NCBI GenBank assembly: GCA_964640065.1
Contig: CAZXIE010000005.1
Coordinates: forward strand, 1-56,840
Length of the DNA: 56,840 bases
Source of the DNA: JAJRXG01 sp964640065
GTDB taxonomy: Bacteria; Bacteroidota; Bacteroidia; Chitinophagales; Saprospiraceae
Reading direction: 5' to 3'
Positions 8,353 through 17,005 of the stretch are shown here, in pieces (the first letter of the stretch is position 1; every line of letters begins with the position of its first letter). Both the position numbers and the translations under genes were made by a program. A model generated the notes under the pieces. That model searched no databases and was not told where the DNA came from. It saw only the letters and a program-made list of their open reading frames with translations.

Positions 8353-9579
8353 CTAATTATTTCTTTTAGTTAATTCGTAATTGTAGATCGTCTTACCAAG
8401 CGCACTTAAGAATGGTAGACCTTTTGATTCATACTCGTATTCGCCGTCATTGAAGATTTGATTTTCATTGACGAGTACTGTTGCTGTGAGAAAAAAATCA
8501 ATATTGTTTTTTATGTCTTTAATATATGAGCAATCAGTTAGTGTACCGTATGCCCAACCCACTTTGTTATAAATCTTAATGTGATCAGGTATCGGCTTTT
8601 TACTATCACCATTATAAAAAAACTTTACATAACTATCATAATAATCATCTGCATGATCTTGATGAAAATCAAAGTCTAATGGAGTCTTAGGCATCACCTC
8701 GTCAAGAAATGCATAATCCTCAGAGCTCAGATTATATCTTTCTTCTTCCGAAAAGATGGCAGGAAAAATGACTCGCCTCAAAGCCCCTTCCAGATCAGTG
8801 AGGTTGATAAAATTCTTTTCGCTCATGTCAAAGGGCTTATAAATGACAGAGTCAAGATCATCATCAAAGAATCCCACTCCTTTATCTGTCTTTTCTAAAG
8901 CTACGAACTGATTATAGATCGCCTCATATCCTTCTTGCTCATATAGAGCACTTCCGTCTTTATCCATGATAGTCACTGGATTAGAGAACCGATTAGCTTC
9001 TGTATCAAATCCACTTATCCCTACGCGAGTCCTAATTCTGGAATTTCGAAAGACGCCTTTATCTCTTAGCTCTTCGTTGATGTAGTCTTGGCCTAAAAAT
9101 TCATAGAGACGGTTATAAGCATTGTTATCACTTACGCTGAATATTTGCTCGATGTAATGTCGAACTTGAGGGTAGCCCGTGTTCGAGCTACTATCTATTA
9201 CTTCTGGACTTTGTGTTGGGTGAGATGTACCAAAAGACAATCTTGAAGACTTGTCGATTTTAGGGTTTTCATTTTTTAGCTCGTTGATTTTTTGAAGTGC
9301 TAGGAAAGCTACTGGCATTTTCACCGTACTCGCAGGATAGAAGTATTTATCATCATCACGATTGATAAAGAATGAGGTCAGATAAGGGGTGCCTTCAGGA
9401 TCTCGTTCTATCTGAGTATAGATGATCTGTATCTCATACTGGGAGCTATCGATCATATCATTTACGAAAGTGGGAGCATCAAGAAGTGCTGCTTGCAAAG
9501 GATCCAAAGGCATCTCGGGCTTTTCCTTACAGCCAAAGAAAATCAGAAGGATAGCAAGTGCTAAAAAGTGTTTGTTCAT
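8353..9579 (-). CDS. Beta-lactamase-fold serine hydrolase, lipoprotein
   Basis: A 408-residue class A beta-lactamase/PBP-like hydrolase. The signal peptide ends in a lipobox with Cys17 (ILLIFFGC), so it should be an acylated envelope protein. Active-site motifs are S84-T-V-K87 (SxxK) and S150-D-N152 (SDN). The third motif appears only as NKVGWAYG, a weak KTG. An N-terminal extension of 55 codons is open but overlaps the upstream permease; the ATG at 9577-9579 forms an ATGA overlap with it and begins the lipoprotein signal. The substrate is unknown; a peptidoglycan role or a beta-lactam role are both possible. Confidence 0.85.
   Translation of the reverse strand: MNKHFLALAILLIFFGCKEKPEMPLDPLQAALLDAPTFVNDMIDSSQYEIQIIYTQIERDPEGTPYLTSFFINRDDDKYFYPASTVKMPVAFLALQKINELKNENPKIDKSSRLSFGTSHPTQSPEVIDSSSNTGYPQVRHYIEQIFSVSDNNAYNRLYEFLGQDYINEELRDKGVFRNSRIRTRVGISGFDTEANRFSNPVTIMDKDGSALYEQEGYEAIYNQFVALEKTDKGVGFFDDDLDSVIYKPFDMSEKNFINLTDLEGALRRVIFPAIFSEEERYNLSSEDYAFLDEVMPKTPLDFDFHQDHADDYYDSYVKFFYNGDSKKPIPDHIKIYNKVGWAYGTLTDCSYIKDIKNNIDFFLTATVLVNENQIFNDGEYEYESKGLPFLSALGKTIYNYELTKRNN
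9460..9472 (+). repeat. ATTTACGAAAGTG motif, copy 3 (in serine hydrolase gene)
   Basis: Exact copy; the gene's own (minus) strand reads CACTTTCGTAAAT as Thr-Phe-Val-Asn. Confidence 0.85.
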
Positions 9580-10349
9580 AGTGATAGGTCCACGATATCG
9601 TATGTGCTCAAGATAACGAGGACGATCATGATAACCAGCACTGCGTAGGCCCAATATTGGGATTTTGGATACTTCGAAAGGAATTCTGCAGCGAGATAGC
9701 CACCTGTCGCTTGACCTATGCCTATGGTCCCGCCTATCCGCCAATCTACTAGACCGTTAAAGTGAAAGATAAAGATGACGACCACAGTATAACTAGCTAC
9801 GATGAATGTCTTGAGCGCGTTGGCTCGGACAAAGTTATACTTCATGATGACCACTGTAGCTATCAGAAAAAATACGCCCATACCCATCTGTATAAAACCT
9901 CCGTAAAATCCAACAGCAAAAAATAAAGGTAGGGTATACGGCTTGTGTAGAGGTGGCTGATTAGACTCGTTAAACCATCGCTTGGGATTGATCAAGATGA
10001 CTAAAAGCATGACTACTAAAAGATATCTGTAGATCTTGTAGAAGAAGTCATTGTCAAGCTGAAGGACGAGCAGGACACCACAGATCGCACCTATAAATGC
10101 AGCGGCGATCGGCCACTTAGAAGCACTTATGTCAAGCTTATCATTTTTAACAAATGAAAAAGTAGAAGTCGCTCCTTGCATCATGATACCTACACGGTTG
10201 GTACCATTGGCCACATTGACAGGTAGACCAAAGAACTCTGTGAGAACACCTAGTGAGATGGCAGACCCATTTCCAGCAAAAGTATTGATGATGCCTGCGG
10301 CGAGTCCAGCCAGTATAGCTAGAATGATGGTAGTCGGCTCAAATGTCAT
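9576..10349 (-). CDS. TauE/SafE-family sulfite/sulfonate-type permease
   Basis: A 257-residue polytopic membrane protein with about eight hydrophobic segments. The family's duplicated pattern is visible: GLAAGIINTFAGNGSAISLGVLTEFFGLP near the N-terminus, and GFYGGFIQMGMGVFFLIATVVI in the second half. TauE/SafE proteins export or import small anions such as sulfite, sulfoacetate or related organics; the substrate here is unknown. It overlaps the epimerase gene upstream by 11 bases and the lipoprotein gene downstream by four, so these three and perhaps tetR form one minus-strand transcript. Confidence 0.9.
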   Translation of the reverse strand: MTFEPTTIILAILAGLAAGIINTFAGNGSAISLGVLTEFFGLPVNVANGTNRVGIMMQGATSTFSFVKNDKLDISASKWPIAAAFIGAICGVLLVLQLDNDFFYKIYRYLLVVMLLVILINPKRWFNESNQPPLHKPYTLPLFFAVGFYGGFIQMGMGVFFLIATVVIMKYNFVRANALKTFIVASYTVVVIFIFHFNGLVDWRIGGTIGIGQATGGYLAAEFLSKYPKSQYWAYAVLVIMIVLVILSTYDIVDLSL

Positions 10350-10749
10350 CGCGTCGCTCTTGGCAGAGCTCGATCAGCACCCCATTAGCAGACTTGGGGT
10401 GCACAAAGCAAACTAGTTTGTTATCCGCCCCTTGAAAAGGTTCTTCACTCAGAAGTCTAAAACCTTCACCAGCGAGCCTCTTCATCTCTGATTTGATATC
10501 ATGTACATCAAAAGCGATATGGTGGATACCTTCTCCTCTCTTTTCTATGAATTTGCTGATGGCACTATCGGGATCGTCAGACTTGAGAAGCTCAAGCTTG
10601 TTAGGCCCCACTCTTAGGAAGGAGGTAATGACCTTCTCTGATACGACTTCTTCTCTTTTATATGGAGTTACTCCTAGGAGCTTGCTATAGATATCTTCGG
10701 CTGCATCGAGATCTTTGACAGCGATACCGATGTGTTCTATTTTCTTCAT
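10339..10749 (-). CDS. mce: Methylmalonyl-CoA epimerase
   Basis: A 136-residue vicinal-oxygen-chelate protein that interconverts the (R) and (S) forms of methylmalonyl-CoA in propionate breakdown. The start IEHIGIAVKDLDAAEDIYSK and the centre GEGIHHIAFDVHDI carry the metal-binding histidines. The C-terminal GVLIELCQ carries the metal-binding glutamate. The length is typical. No mutase or propionyl-CoA carboxylase is in the window, but the gene lies beside a beta-oxidation block whose odd-chain products would feed it. Confidence 0.92.
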   Translation of the reverse strand: MKKIEHIGIAVKDLDAAEDIYSKLLGVTPYKREEVVSEKVITSFLRVGPNKLELLKSDDPDSAISKFIEKRGEGIHHIAFDVHDIKSEMKRLAGEGFRLLSEEPFQGADNKLVCFVHPKSANGVLIELCQERRDDI

Positions 10750-10757
10750 TCATTGAT

Positions 10758-11447
10758 TTATTTCGTCACCAAACCATGACAAAATATTTCAACGACAGCG
10801 TCAGCATATCTCTCGATGACTTCTTCGTCATGTGTATCGACGCTATAAAGGTATTTGATTAGGAAGGGATTAGAGAAAAAGCTACTTGCCATACCTAGCA
10901 ACAAGCTCGGCTGAAACTCTTTGTTGACCTTTTTGATATTGCCGAGTTTACGTTGCTTTTTGAATAACTCTCCTGTTAGATTAAACAGTGGATAGATAAG
11001 GTTGTTAATGATCCACTCGCTGCGCTCCGAGTGTTCGTCCATCTCTTGAGCGACGATCTTTGGGAATGCTGGATACTTAGAGTAGAAGTGTACAAGCTGT
11101 CTGACCATCACCTTGATCATCTGAATACCATCTAGATCTTTATGTATTTTTTTGGACTGCTCGAACTCGGTGACGAATTCGTTAGCCAGCCTTTTGATGG
11201 ATGCTTTCCATAGTTCCTCCTTATTGCCGAAGTAGTAGTGTATAAGCGATCTTGCTACTCCTGCCTTTTTGGTGATCTCTGTTGTCGTGGTACCACTATA
11301 TCCTTTTTCTGCAAATACATTGACAGCTACATCGCAGAGGTGTTCGATATTGATCTCAGCATCAGCCGTAGGCCTACCAGGTTTTCTTTTGACAGGAGAT
11401 CCGTTTGCTTTGGATTTAGTCTTCGGTGTGAGATTTCCAGTTTCCAT
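10758..11447 (-). CDS. TetR/AcrR family transcriptional regulator
   Basis: A 229-residue TetR-type repressor. A basic N-terminal tail (residues 1-30, PVKRKPGRPTAD) precedes the DNA-binding domain at about 32-78, with the helix-turn-helix TTTEITKKAGVARSLIHYYF. The C-terminal 130 residues form the usual ligand and dimer domain. It is transcribed away from the thiolase/FadB operon, and the 296-base gap holds two palindromes of the same sequence. Control of fatty-acid beta-oxidation, with acyl-CoA as inducer, is the natural inference. The inducer cannot be read from sequence. Confidence 0.92.
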   Translation of the reverse strand: METGNLTPKTKSKANGSPVKRKPGRPTADAEINIEHLCDVAVNVFAEKGYSGTTTTEITKKAGVARSLIHYYFGNKEELWKASIKRLANEFVTEFEQSKKIHKDLDGIQMIKVMVRQLVHFYSKYPAFPKIVAQEMDEHSERSEWIINNLIYPLFNLTGELFKKQRKLGNIKKVNKEFQPSLLLGMASSFFSNPFLIKYLYSVDTHDEEVIERYADAVVEIFCHGLVTK

Positions 11448-11465
11448 GAGATCGAAGCTTTGTTA

Positions 11466-11481
11466 TTGGCGGTATTGCCAA
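11466..11481. promoter_or_regulatory. Putative TetR operator O1 (TTGGC-N6-GCCAA)
   Basis: Palindrome TTGGCGGTATTGCCAA, 18 bases upstream of the tetR start. It overlaps a minus-strand CATATTTG -7-like box (11477-11484), as expected for autorepression. The same 5+6+5 palindrome recurs at 11618. Confidence 0.65.
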
Positions 11482-11571
11482 ATATGATGCAATATGCAGC
11501 AAAAGCGACAATATCGCAAAGAAGAATCCAAATTCGTCTTCTAAAGCACAACAAATTATCGCTATTAAGAC

Positions 11572-11603
11572 TTGCTAACAGTGCATATAAACTCTTACAT
11601 TTG
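11572..11603 (+). promoter_or_regulatory. Putative promoter of the beta-oxidation operon
   Basis: TTG at 11572-11574 and an exact TAnnTTTG box (TACATTTG) at 11596-11603 are spaced 21 bases apart. Operator O2 begins 14 bases downstream, at or just past the expected start of transcription. Confidence 0.55.
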
Positions 11604-11617
11604 GAACCACTTGTTTT

Positions 11618-11633
11618 TTGGCAGATGTGCCAA
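11618..11633. promoter_or_regulatory. Putative TetR operator O2 (TTGGC-N6-GCCAA)
   Basis: TTGGCAGATGTGCCAA has the same arms and spacer length as O1 but a different spacer, so the arms look like what is conserved. It lies just downstream of the inferred -7 box, where a bound repressor would block initiation of the thiolase operon. Confidence 0.65.
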
Positions 11634-11743
11634 TAACATTACTCCTATGAAGATGTACTGATGTATCACCTAGTTAGCAGATACATGTTATTAGCGCATC
11701 TGTACAAATAATTATTCAGAAGTAAACTTAGAACAATCGAACT

Positions 11744-12946
11744 ATGGAAGCATATATATATGATACTGTCCGCACAGTACGCGGAAAAGGAAATAAGAAA
11801 GGCGCTCTTAACACAGTGACGCCTACTCATCTCGTGACTCTATGTCTCAATGAGCTGAAATCAAAGAATGATCTCGATCCATCACTTGTAGAGGATGTCA
11901 TCTTAGGATGTGTGACTCAGGTCATGGATCAGGGGGCCAACATCGCAAAGACAGCAGCTATGCAGTCAGGATATGGCGATCACCTCTGTGGAGTCACGCT
12001 CAATAGATTCTGTGGATCAGGATTAGAGTCTATTAACCAAGCAGCTGCATCGGTAAAGTCAGGTTTCTCTGATTTAATCATAGCTGGAGGTGTAGAAAGT
12101 ATGTCAAGAGTAAAGATGGGATCAGATGGAGGAGCATTGATGCTTGATCCAGCTGTAGCCCTACCTGCACACGCTATACCTCAAGGTATATCAGCAGATC
12201 TTATAGCTTCTAAATATGGCTATTCAAGAAATGATGTTGACGCCTTTGCACTAGAATCTCAAAGGAAAGCAACAGCGGCAGAGGCGGCGGGGCACTTTAA
12301 GTCTCGTATCGATGTCACTGACGTAAATGGTATGACCATGCTAGCCAAAGATGAAAATGTAAGACCAGGCACAACAATGGAGGCACTCGCAAACTTGCAG
12401 CCAGCATTTGCCATGATGGGCGAGATGGGCGGATTTGATGCCGTAGCCATCGATAGATACCCAGAGGTAGAGTTCATAGACCACGTTCATCATGCAGGTA
12501 ATAGTTCTGCCATCGTTGATGGTGCTTCAGTAGCTTTAATCGGTAACGAAGAAGTAGGAAAAAAAATGGGCCTAAAACCTCGTGCAAGAATTAAAGCACT
12601 TGGTGTAACAGGAGTAGATCCTACGATCATGCTCACAGGTATCGCACCTGCGTGCCGTAAAGTTTTAGGTAAGGCTGGGATGAATGTTAGTGATATAGAC
12701 TTATGGGAGATTAATGAAGCTTTCGCTGTTGTACCACTAAGAGCTATGGATGACTTAGGTGTTCCTTACGATAAAGTAAATGTAAACGGCGGAGCCATCT
12801 CTCTAGGACACCCACTTGGGTCAACTGGATGTATGTTGATGGGGACTCTGATCGATGAGATGGAAAGACAAGGCAAAGGAACAGGTCTAGTTACTCTTTG
12901 TATAGGCGGCGGTATGGGTATCGCTACGATCATAGAAAGAGTCTAA
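11744..12946 (+). CDS. Acetyl-CoA C-acyltransferase (3-ketoacyl-CoA thiolase)
   Basis: A 400-residue thiolase catalysing the last step of beta-oxidation, cleavage of 3-ketoacyl-CoA. The nucleophile is Cys90 in NRFCGSGLES. The C-terminal motifs NEAFAVVPLRA, GGAISLGHPLGSTG (histidine) and LCIGGGMGIA (second cysteine) are all present. It is followed 44 bases later by the FadB/J-type protein, forming a two-subunit beta-oxidation complex as in other bacteria. The gap upstream holds a promoter and a TetR-type operator. Confidence 0.94.
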   Translation: MEAYIYDTVRTVRGKGNKKGALNTVTPTHLVTLCLNELKSKNDLDPSLVEDVILGCVTQVMDQGANIAKTAAMQSGYGDHLCGVTLNRFCGSGLESINQAAASVKSGFSDLIIAGGVESMSRVKMGSDGGALMLDPAVALPAHAIPQGISADLIASKYGYSRNDVDAFALESQRKATAAEAAGHFKSRIDVTDVNGMTMLAKDENVRPGTTMEALANLQPAFAMMGEMGGFDAVAIDRYPEVEFIDHVHHAGNSSAIVDGASVALIGNEEVGKKMGLKPRARIKALGVTGVDPTIMLTGIAPACRKVLGKAGMNVSDIDLWEINEAFAVVPLRAMDDLGVPYDKVNVNGGAISLGHPLGSTGCMLMGTLIDEMERQGKGTGLVTLCIGGGMGIATIIERV

Positions 12947-12990
12947 ACAGCCCAGAAATATTAATCAAATAAGAACACGAAAGAACAAAT

Positions 12991-15279
12991 ATGTCATTCA
13001 AAAATAAAATACTCTCCTATGATGTTGGGGAAGACGGTATAGCCTTGATCACCATCAACATGGAAGATCATCCAACAAACTTGTTTAGTCCAGATTTCAT
13101 GGAGACTTACTTTGACATCTCTGCACAAGCGGTTGCTGATGATAAAGTAAAAGGTGTCATCGTATCATCTAGTAGATCGATGTTCATGGCTGGTGCGGAT
13201 CTTAAGATACTGGAAAAGCCGATCACAGACCCAGAACCATTTTTTGATAATATGATGAATGTACACCGTCATATGAGAAATATAGAGACTGGTGGTACGC
13301 CATTTGTCGCTGTCATCAATGGACATGCGTTAGGTGGTGGTCTAGAAGTATGTCTCGCATGTCACCATAGAATAGCTGTAGATAATCCAAAAACAAAAAT
13401 TGGATTTCCTGAGATCAAAGTAGGCCTTTTCCCAGGAGCAGGAGGTACTGCTAAAGCACCTTACTTGATGGGTATCCAAGCGGGTATGATGGCTCTTTTG
13501 CAGGGAAGGGATCACAATCCTAAAAAGGCAAAGGCAGCAGGTCTGATCGATAACGTGGTTGCTTCAGAAGCTGATCTCATACCAGCTGCAAAAGCATGGA
13601 TCGCAGAAAATGCAAATCCCGTACAACCTTGGGATAACAAAAAACATAAGATACCAGGAGGAGGACTGATGACACCTAATGGTGTCCAGACGATGATGGG
13701 TGGTATCGGTAACGTACGCAAACTAACCCATGGTAATTATCCTGCGGCAGGTGCGATACTTAGTACGATCCATGATGGATTACAAGTGAAGTTTGATAGA
13801 GCCTTAGAGGTGGAAGCGAGATACTTCACTCAGATTATCATGTCGAAGGAAGCACGTAATATGATCCGCACAGGATTTTTTGCTATCCAAGAAGCAGGAA
13901 AAGGAAAAGGAAAGCCTGCTGGCTACGAGAAGTACGAGGTTAAGAAGTTAGGTGTCCTTGGGGCAGGTATGATGGGAGCTGGTATAGCATATGTGTCTGC
14001 AGCTTTAGCTGGCATGGACGTAGTGCTGAAGGATGTCTCGATAGAAGGAGCGGAGAAAGGCAAAGCTTATAGTGAAGCCCTACTCAAGAAAAGAGTGAGT
14101 AGAGGAAAGACGACACAGGAAAAAGCAGATGGCATATTGGCTAAGATTACGCCTACTACTGATCCAGCCGATATGAAAGGATGTGATATGGTGATAGAAG
14201 CTGTATTCGAAAATCCTGATTTAAAGGCAAAAGTAACAGCTGAGACAGAGGCAGTACTTGATGCTGATAAGATCTACGGATCTAACACATCAACTATACC
14301 GATCACTCTACTTGCTAAGGCATCAGATAGACCGGAGAACTTTATCGGTATCCACTTCTTCTCACCAGTTGATAAAATGCCTTTGGTAGAGATCATCGTA
14401 GGGGAGAAAACATCTGATAAAGCGATCGCAGCAGCTATCGACTATGTAGTTGCGATCCGCAAAGTGCCGATCGTAGTTAATGATAGTAGAGGCTTCTTTA
14501 CTTCAAGGACATTTGGTACTTACTGCTCTGAAGGAGGTTTCCTCTTAGAGGAGGGTGTACCTGCAGCGATGATCGAAAATGTAGCGAAGTTCAAAGGCAT
14601 GCCAGTCGGACCTTTAGCGGTAACTGATGAGGTATCTCTTACTCTAGGACTTTTAGTGTACGAAAGTGATCCTACAGAAAAGCTTCCATTTCAAGAGCGA
14701 TTCTACAAGATAGGAAAGATGATGGTAGATGAGCACGGTAGACATGGTAAGAAAAACGGCAAAGGATTTTATGACTATCCTGAGGGTGGTAAGAAGAGAT
14801 TGTGGCCGGAGTTATCCACGATCTTCAAGTCTGATGTCGCTACATTAGATAAGGAAACTGTTGGCAAGAGGTTATTACACAGGATGGCACTCGAGACATT
14901 CAGATGTCTCGATGAAGGAGTATTGCGATCTGTGAAAGATGGAGATATAGGAAGCATCTTGGGCTTTGGATTTCCGATATACACGGGTGGAGCATTGTCC
15001 TACATCGATTATGTAGGCATGGATGTTTTCATAGCCGACTGTGATGACTTTACGGAAAGGTTTGGAGAGAGATTTACGGTACCTGCGGCGCTTAGAGAAT
15101 TTGCGAAAGCGGGAAAATCAATCCACGACTATGGTAAAGAAACCCTTTCAAAATCTGAGATCCAGAAAATGAAGGAAGTGGATCTAGTAGAGTTTGCGAA
15201 GTCTATCGGACTGGAGGCGTCAGTAGACGACCTAAAGAAAGAAACGCTAGAAAGAGTTTATACGAAACTAGGATACTAG
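12991..15279 (+). CDS. Beta-oxidation multienzyme: enoyl-CoA hydratase / 3-hydroxyacyl-CoA dehydrogenase (FadB/FadJ type)
   Basis: A 762-residue two-enzyme protein. Residues 1-200 form a crotonase domain with GADLKIL, NGHALGGGLEV (Glu119) and GFPEIKVGLFPGAGGT (Glu141), the two catalytic glutamates of hydratases. From about 318 a Rossmann motif GVLGAGMMGAGIAY starts the dehydrogenase, with SNTSTIPI and IGIHFFSPVDKMPLVEI around the catalytic histidine. It is the partner of the upstream thiolase. A strong intrinsic terminator follows within 30 bases. FadB versus FadJ cannot be decided from sequence alone. Confidence 0.94.
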   Translation: MSFKNKILSYDVGEDGIALITINMEDHPTNLFSPDFMETYFDISAQAVADDKVKGVIVSSSRSMFMAGADLKILEKPITDPEPFFDNMMNVHRHMRNIETGGTPFVAVINGHALGGGLEVCLACHHRIAVDNPKTKIGFPEIKVGLFPGAGGTAKAPYLMGIQAGMMALLQGRDHNPKKAKAAGLIDNVVASEADLIPAAKAWIAENANPVQPWDNKKHKIPGGGLMTPNGVQTMMGGIGNVRKLTHGNYPAAGAILSTIHDGLQVKFDRALEVEARYFTQIIMSKEARNMIRTGFFAIQEAGKGKGKPAGYEKYEVKKLGVLGAGMMGAGIAYVSAALAGMDVVLKDVSIEGAEKGKAYSEALLKKRVSRGKTTQEKADGILAKITPTTDPADMKGCDMVIEAVFENPDLKAKVTAETEAVLDADKIYGSNTSTIPITLLAKASDRPENFIGIHFFSPVDKMPLVEIIVGEKTSDKAIAAAIDYVVAIRKVPIVVNDSRGFFTSRTFGTYCSEGGFLLEEGVPAAMIENVAKFKGMPVGPLAVTDEVSLTLGLLVYESDPTEKLPFQERFYKIGKMMVDEHGRHGKKNGKGFYDYPEGGKKRLWPELSTIFKSDVATLDKETVGKRLLHRMALETFRCLDEGVLRSVKDGDIGSILGFGFPIYTGGALSYIDYVGMDVFIADCDDFTERFGERFTVPAALREFAKAGKSIHDYGKETLSKSEIQKMKEVDLVEFAKSIGLEASVDDLKKETLERVYTKLGY

Positions 15280-15306
15280 GCCTAGTTATAAATTATAATA
15301 TTGAAG

Positions 15307-15336
15307 AGAGACTGCTATACTTAGCAGTCTCTTTTT
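15307..15336 (+). terminator. Intrinsic terminator after the thiolase-FadB operon
   Basis: Perfect 11-bp stem AGAGACTGCTA/TAGCAGTCTCT with loop TACT, running straight into five T residues. This is the clearest Rho-independent terminator in the window, and it separates the operon from the SDR gene at 15360. Confidence 0.92.
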
Positions 15337-15359
15337 AAATTGAACTAAAGTCGAACGAT

Positions 15360-16145
15360 ATGGATAGAATCAAATCATTATTTGACCTTACAGGGAAGGT
15401 CGCTATAGTCACAGGTGCCTCCAAAGGCATAGGAGAAGCTATGGCACGAGGATTAGCTGAGCATGGTGCGAAAGTGGTCGTCAGTAGTAGAAAACAAGAA
15501 GCTGTTGAAGCAGTAGCTGAGGGATTTAAATCAGATGGATTAGAGGCAGTCGGTATCGCTTGTCACGTCGCTGACGAGGCACAAAGAACAAATCTTATCG
15601 AGCAAACTATCGCCAAGTATGGTCGGATAGATTGTATCATCAACAATGCTGGCACGAATCCTTACTTCGGGCCGATAGATCAGATGCCGATGTCTGCGTA
15701 TCAGAAGACGATGGACATCAATCTTAGCGCTCCGATGGAGTTGAGTAGATTAGCTTACCCACATATGAAGAGTGCTGGTGGTGGTAGTGTAATCCATATA
15801 AGTTCGATCGAAGGACTGCATGCATCAGCTGGATTTGCGGCATATAATCTCAGTAAAGCAGGACTTGTTATGTTAGCTCAAAACCAAGCGGCAGAGTGGG
15901 GAAAGGACAATATCCGTGTCAATGTCATCTGCCCTGGGCTTGTAAAAACTAAGCTGAGTGCGATGCTCTGGTCGGACGAAAACAACTCGAAAAAATTTAA
16001 ACGAAGTATACCTCTAGGTAGGATGGCGGTACCTGATGAGATGGCTGGCTTGGCGGTATTCTTAGCTTCACAAGCATCTTCATATATGACCGGCGCAGTA
16101 CTTGTCAATGACGGAGGTATACTTCATGCTCCAGTTTTATCCTAA
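15360..16145 (+). CDS. Short-chain dehydrogenase/reductase (SDR)
   Basis: A 261-residue classical SDR. The cofactor motif TGASKGIGEA is near residue 19 and NNAG is in IINNAGTNPYFG. The catalytic serine is in HISSIEG and the YxxxK pair is in AAYNLSKAG. The sequence resembles DHRS4/3-oxoacyl reductase-like members. It lies between the beta-oxidation operon and a dienoyl-CoA isomerase, so an acyl-CoA or 2,4-dienoyl-related reduction is plausible but unproven. It should be transcribed separately from fadB because of the terminator before it. Confidence 0.88.
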   Translation: MDRIKSLFDLTGKVAIVTGASKGIGEAMARGLAEHGAKVVVSSRKQEAVEAVAEGFKSDGLEAVGIACHVADEAQRTNLIEQTIAKYGRIDCIINNAGTNPYFGPIDQMPMSAYQKTMDINLSAPMELSRLAYPHMKSAGGGSVIHISSIEGLHASAGFAAYNLSKAGLVMLAQNQAAEWGKDNIRVNVICPGLVKTKLSAMLWSDENNSKKFKRSIPLGRMAVPDEMAGLAVFLASQASSYMTGAVLVNDGGILHAPVLS

Positions 16146-16155
16146 TCACATCTTT

Positions 16156-16169
16156 CCACTTTCGTAAAT
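16156..16169 (-). repeat. ATTTACGAAAGTG motif, copy 4 (intergenic)
   Basis: CCACTTTCGTAAAT on the plus strand, in the 33-base gap before the dienoyl-CoA isomerase. It runs into AATATTTG (16167-16174), a weak -7-like box four bases before the ATG. Confidence 0.85.
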
Positions 16170-16178
16170 ATTTGCCTC

Positions 16179-16991
16179 ATGCAACTCGATAGTTTTTCTC
16201 TTGATATCAAAGATCACATTGCTCATCTTGCTTTCAATCGTCCTCATAAATCTAATTCGCTTCACAAGGAAGCATGGGTAGAGATGAAGGCTGTCTTCGA
16301 GCACCTTGACGATCACCAAGATGTAAGAGTTATCATACTGAGTGGAGAAGGAAAGCACTTCTGTGCAGGCATCGACTTAGCTATGTTGATGGACCTTAAT
16401 CAACATGATGCTATAGAGTGCGAGGGTAGAAAAAGAGAAGAAATAAGGAAAGTTATCTATCATCTTCAAGATTGTATATCAGCTATCGAAAAGTGTCGCA
16501 AGCCCGTATTAGCAGCAATACATGGAGCATGTGTTGGTGGAGGTGTAGACATCATCACAGCATGTGATATGAGATACGCAACGGCAGATGCCTATATGTG
16601 TATCAAAGAAGTCGATATGGGATTAGTAGCTGATATAGGGACTCTGCAGCGACTCCCGAAGCTGATCTCATATGCGATGACTGCCGAGCTAGCCTACACT
16701 GGCAGAAAAGTCGATGGTGCAGAAGCTGCTGAGGTAGGATTAACTAATCGATCGTATGCAGATAGAGAAGAGATGATGACTGATGTAACAAAGCTAGCAG
16801 CCACCATAGCTGCTAAGTCGCCATTAGTCATCCGAGGTACCAAAGAGATCCTTCAGTATACGCGTGACCATACAGTAGACGAGTCCCTCAAGTACATGGG
16901 TACTTTTAATGCTGCCTATCTAAGTAAACGTGAAATGGAAGAAGCATTCAAAGCCACTATGTCAAAGCAGGCGGCTTCTTTTGATGCGTAA
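16179..16991 (+). CDS. Delta(3,5)-Delta(2,4)-dienoyl-CoA isomerase-type crotonase
   Basis: A 270-residue crotonase. Beyond the family fold (HFCAGIDLAML, HGACVGGGVD), it has the three acidic residues of peroxisomal/mitochondrial ECH1: Asp124 in GGGVD, Glu144 in KEVDMG and Asp152 in VADIGTLQRLP. Their spacings of 20 and 8 are the same as the published Asp176/Glu196/Asp204 of rat ECH1. That supports the dienoyl isomerase needed to degrade unsaturated fatty acids with odd-numbered double bonds, in keeping with the neighbouring beta-oxidation genes. Confidence 0.87.
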   Translation: MQLDSFSLDIKDHIAHLAFNRPHKSNSLHKEAWVEMKAVFEHLDDHQDVRVIILSGEGKHFCAGIDLAMLMDLNQHDAIECEGRKREEIRKVIYHLQDCISAIEKCRKPVLAAIHGACVGGGVDIITACDMRYATADAYMCIKEVDMGLVADIGTLQRLPKLISYAMTAELAYTGRKVDGAEAAEVGLTNRSYADREEMMTDVTKLAATIAAKSPLVIRGTKEILQYTRDHTVDESLKYMGTFNAAYLSKREMEEAFKATMSKQAASFDA

Positions 16992-17005
16992 GGTAGTCTT
17001 GGTTT

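Noticed and set aside
9580..9744. 55-codon N-terminal extension of the serine hydrolase
   Set aside because: It overlaps the permease gene, is rich in Arg and His, and would bury the lipoprotein signal peptide.
11238..11636. 132-residue plus-strand ORF over the tetR start
   Set aside because: It overlaps the helix-turn-helix coding region and the operators; no family features.
15098..15111. ATTTGCGAAAGCG, and similar words at 29858, 42053, 51897 and 54508, as extra motif copies
   Set aside because: These differ at two positions, and several encode the common Phe-Ala-Lys/Glu-Ala peptide, so coding explains them well enough.
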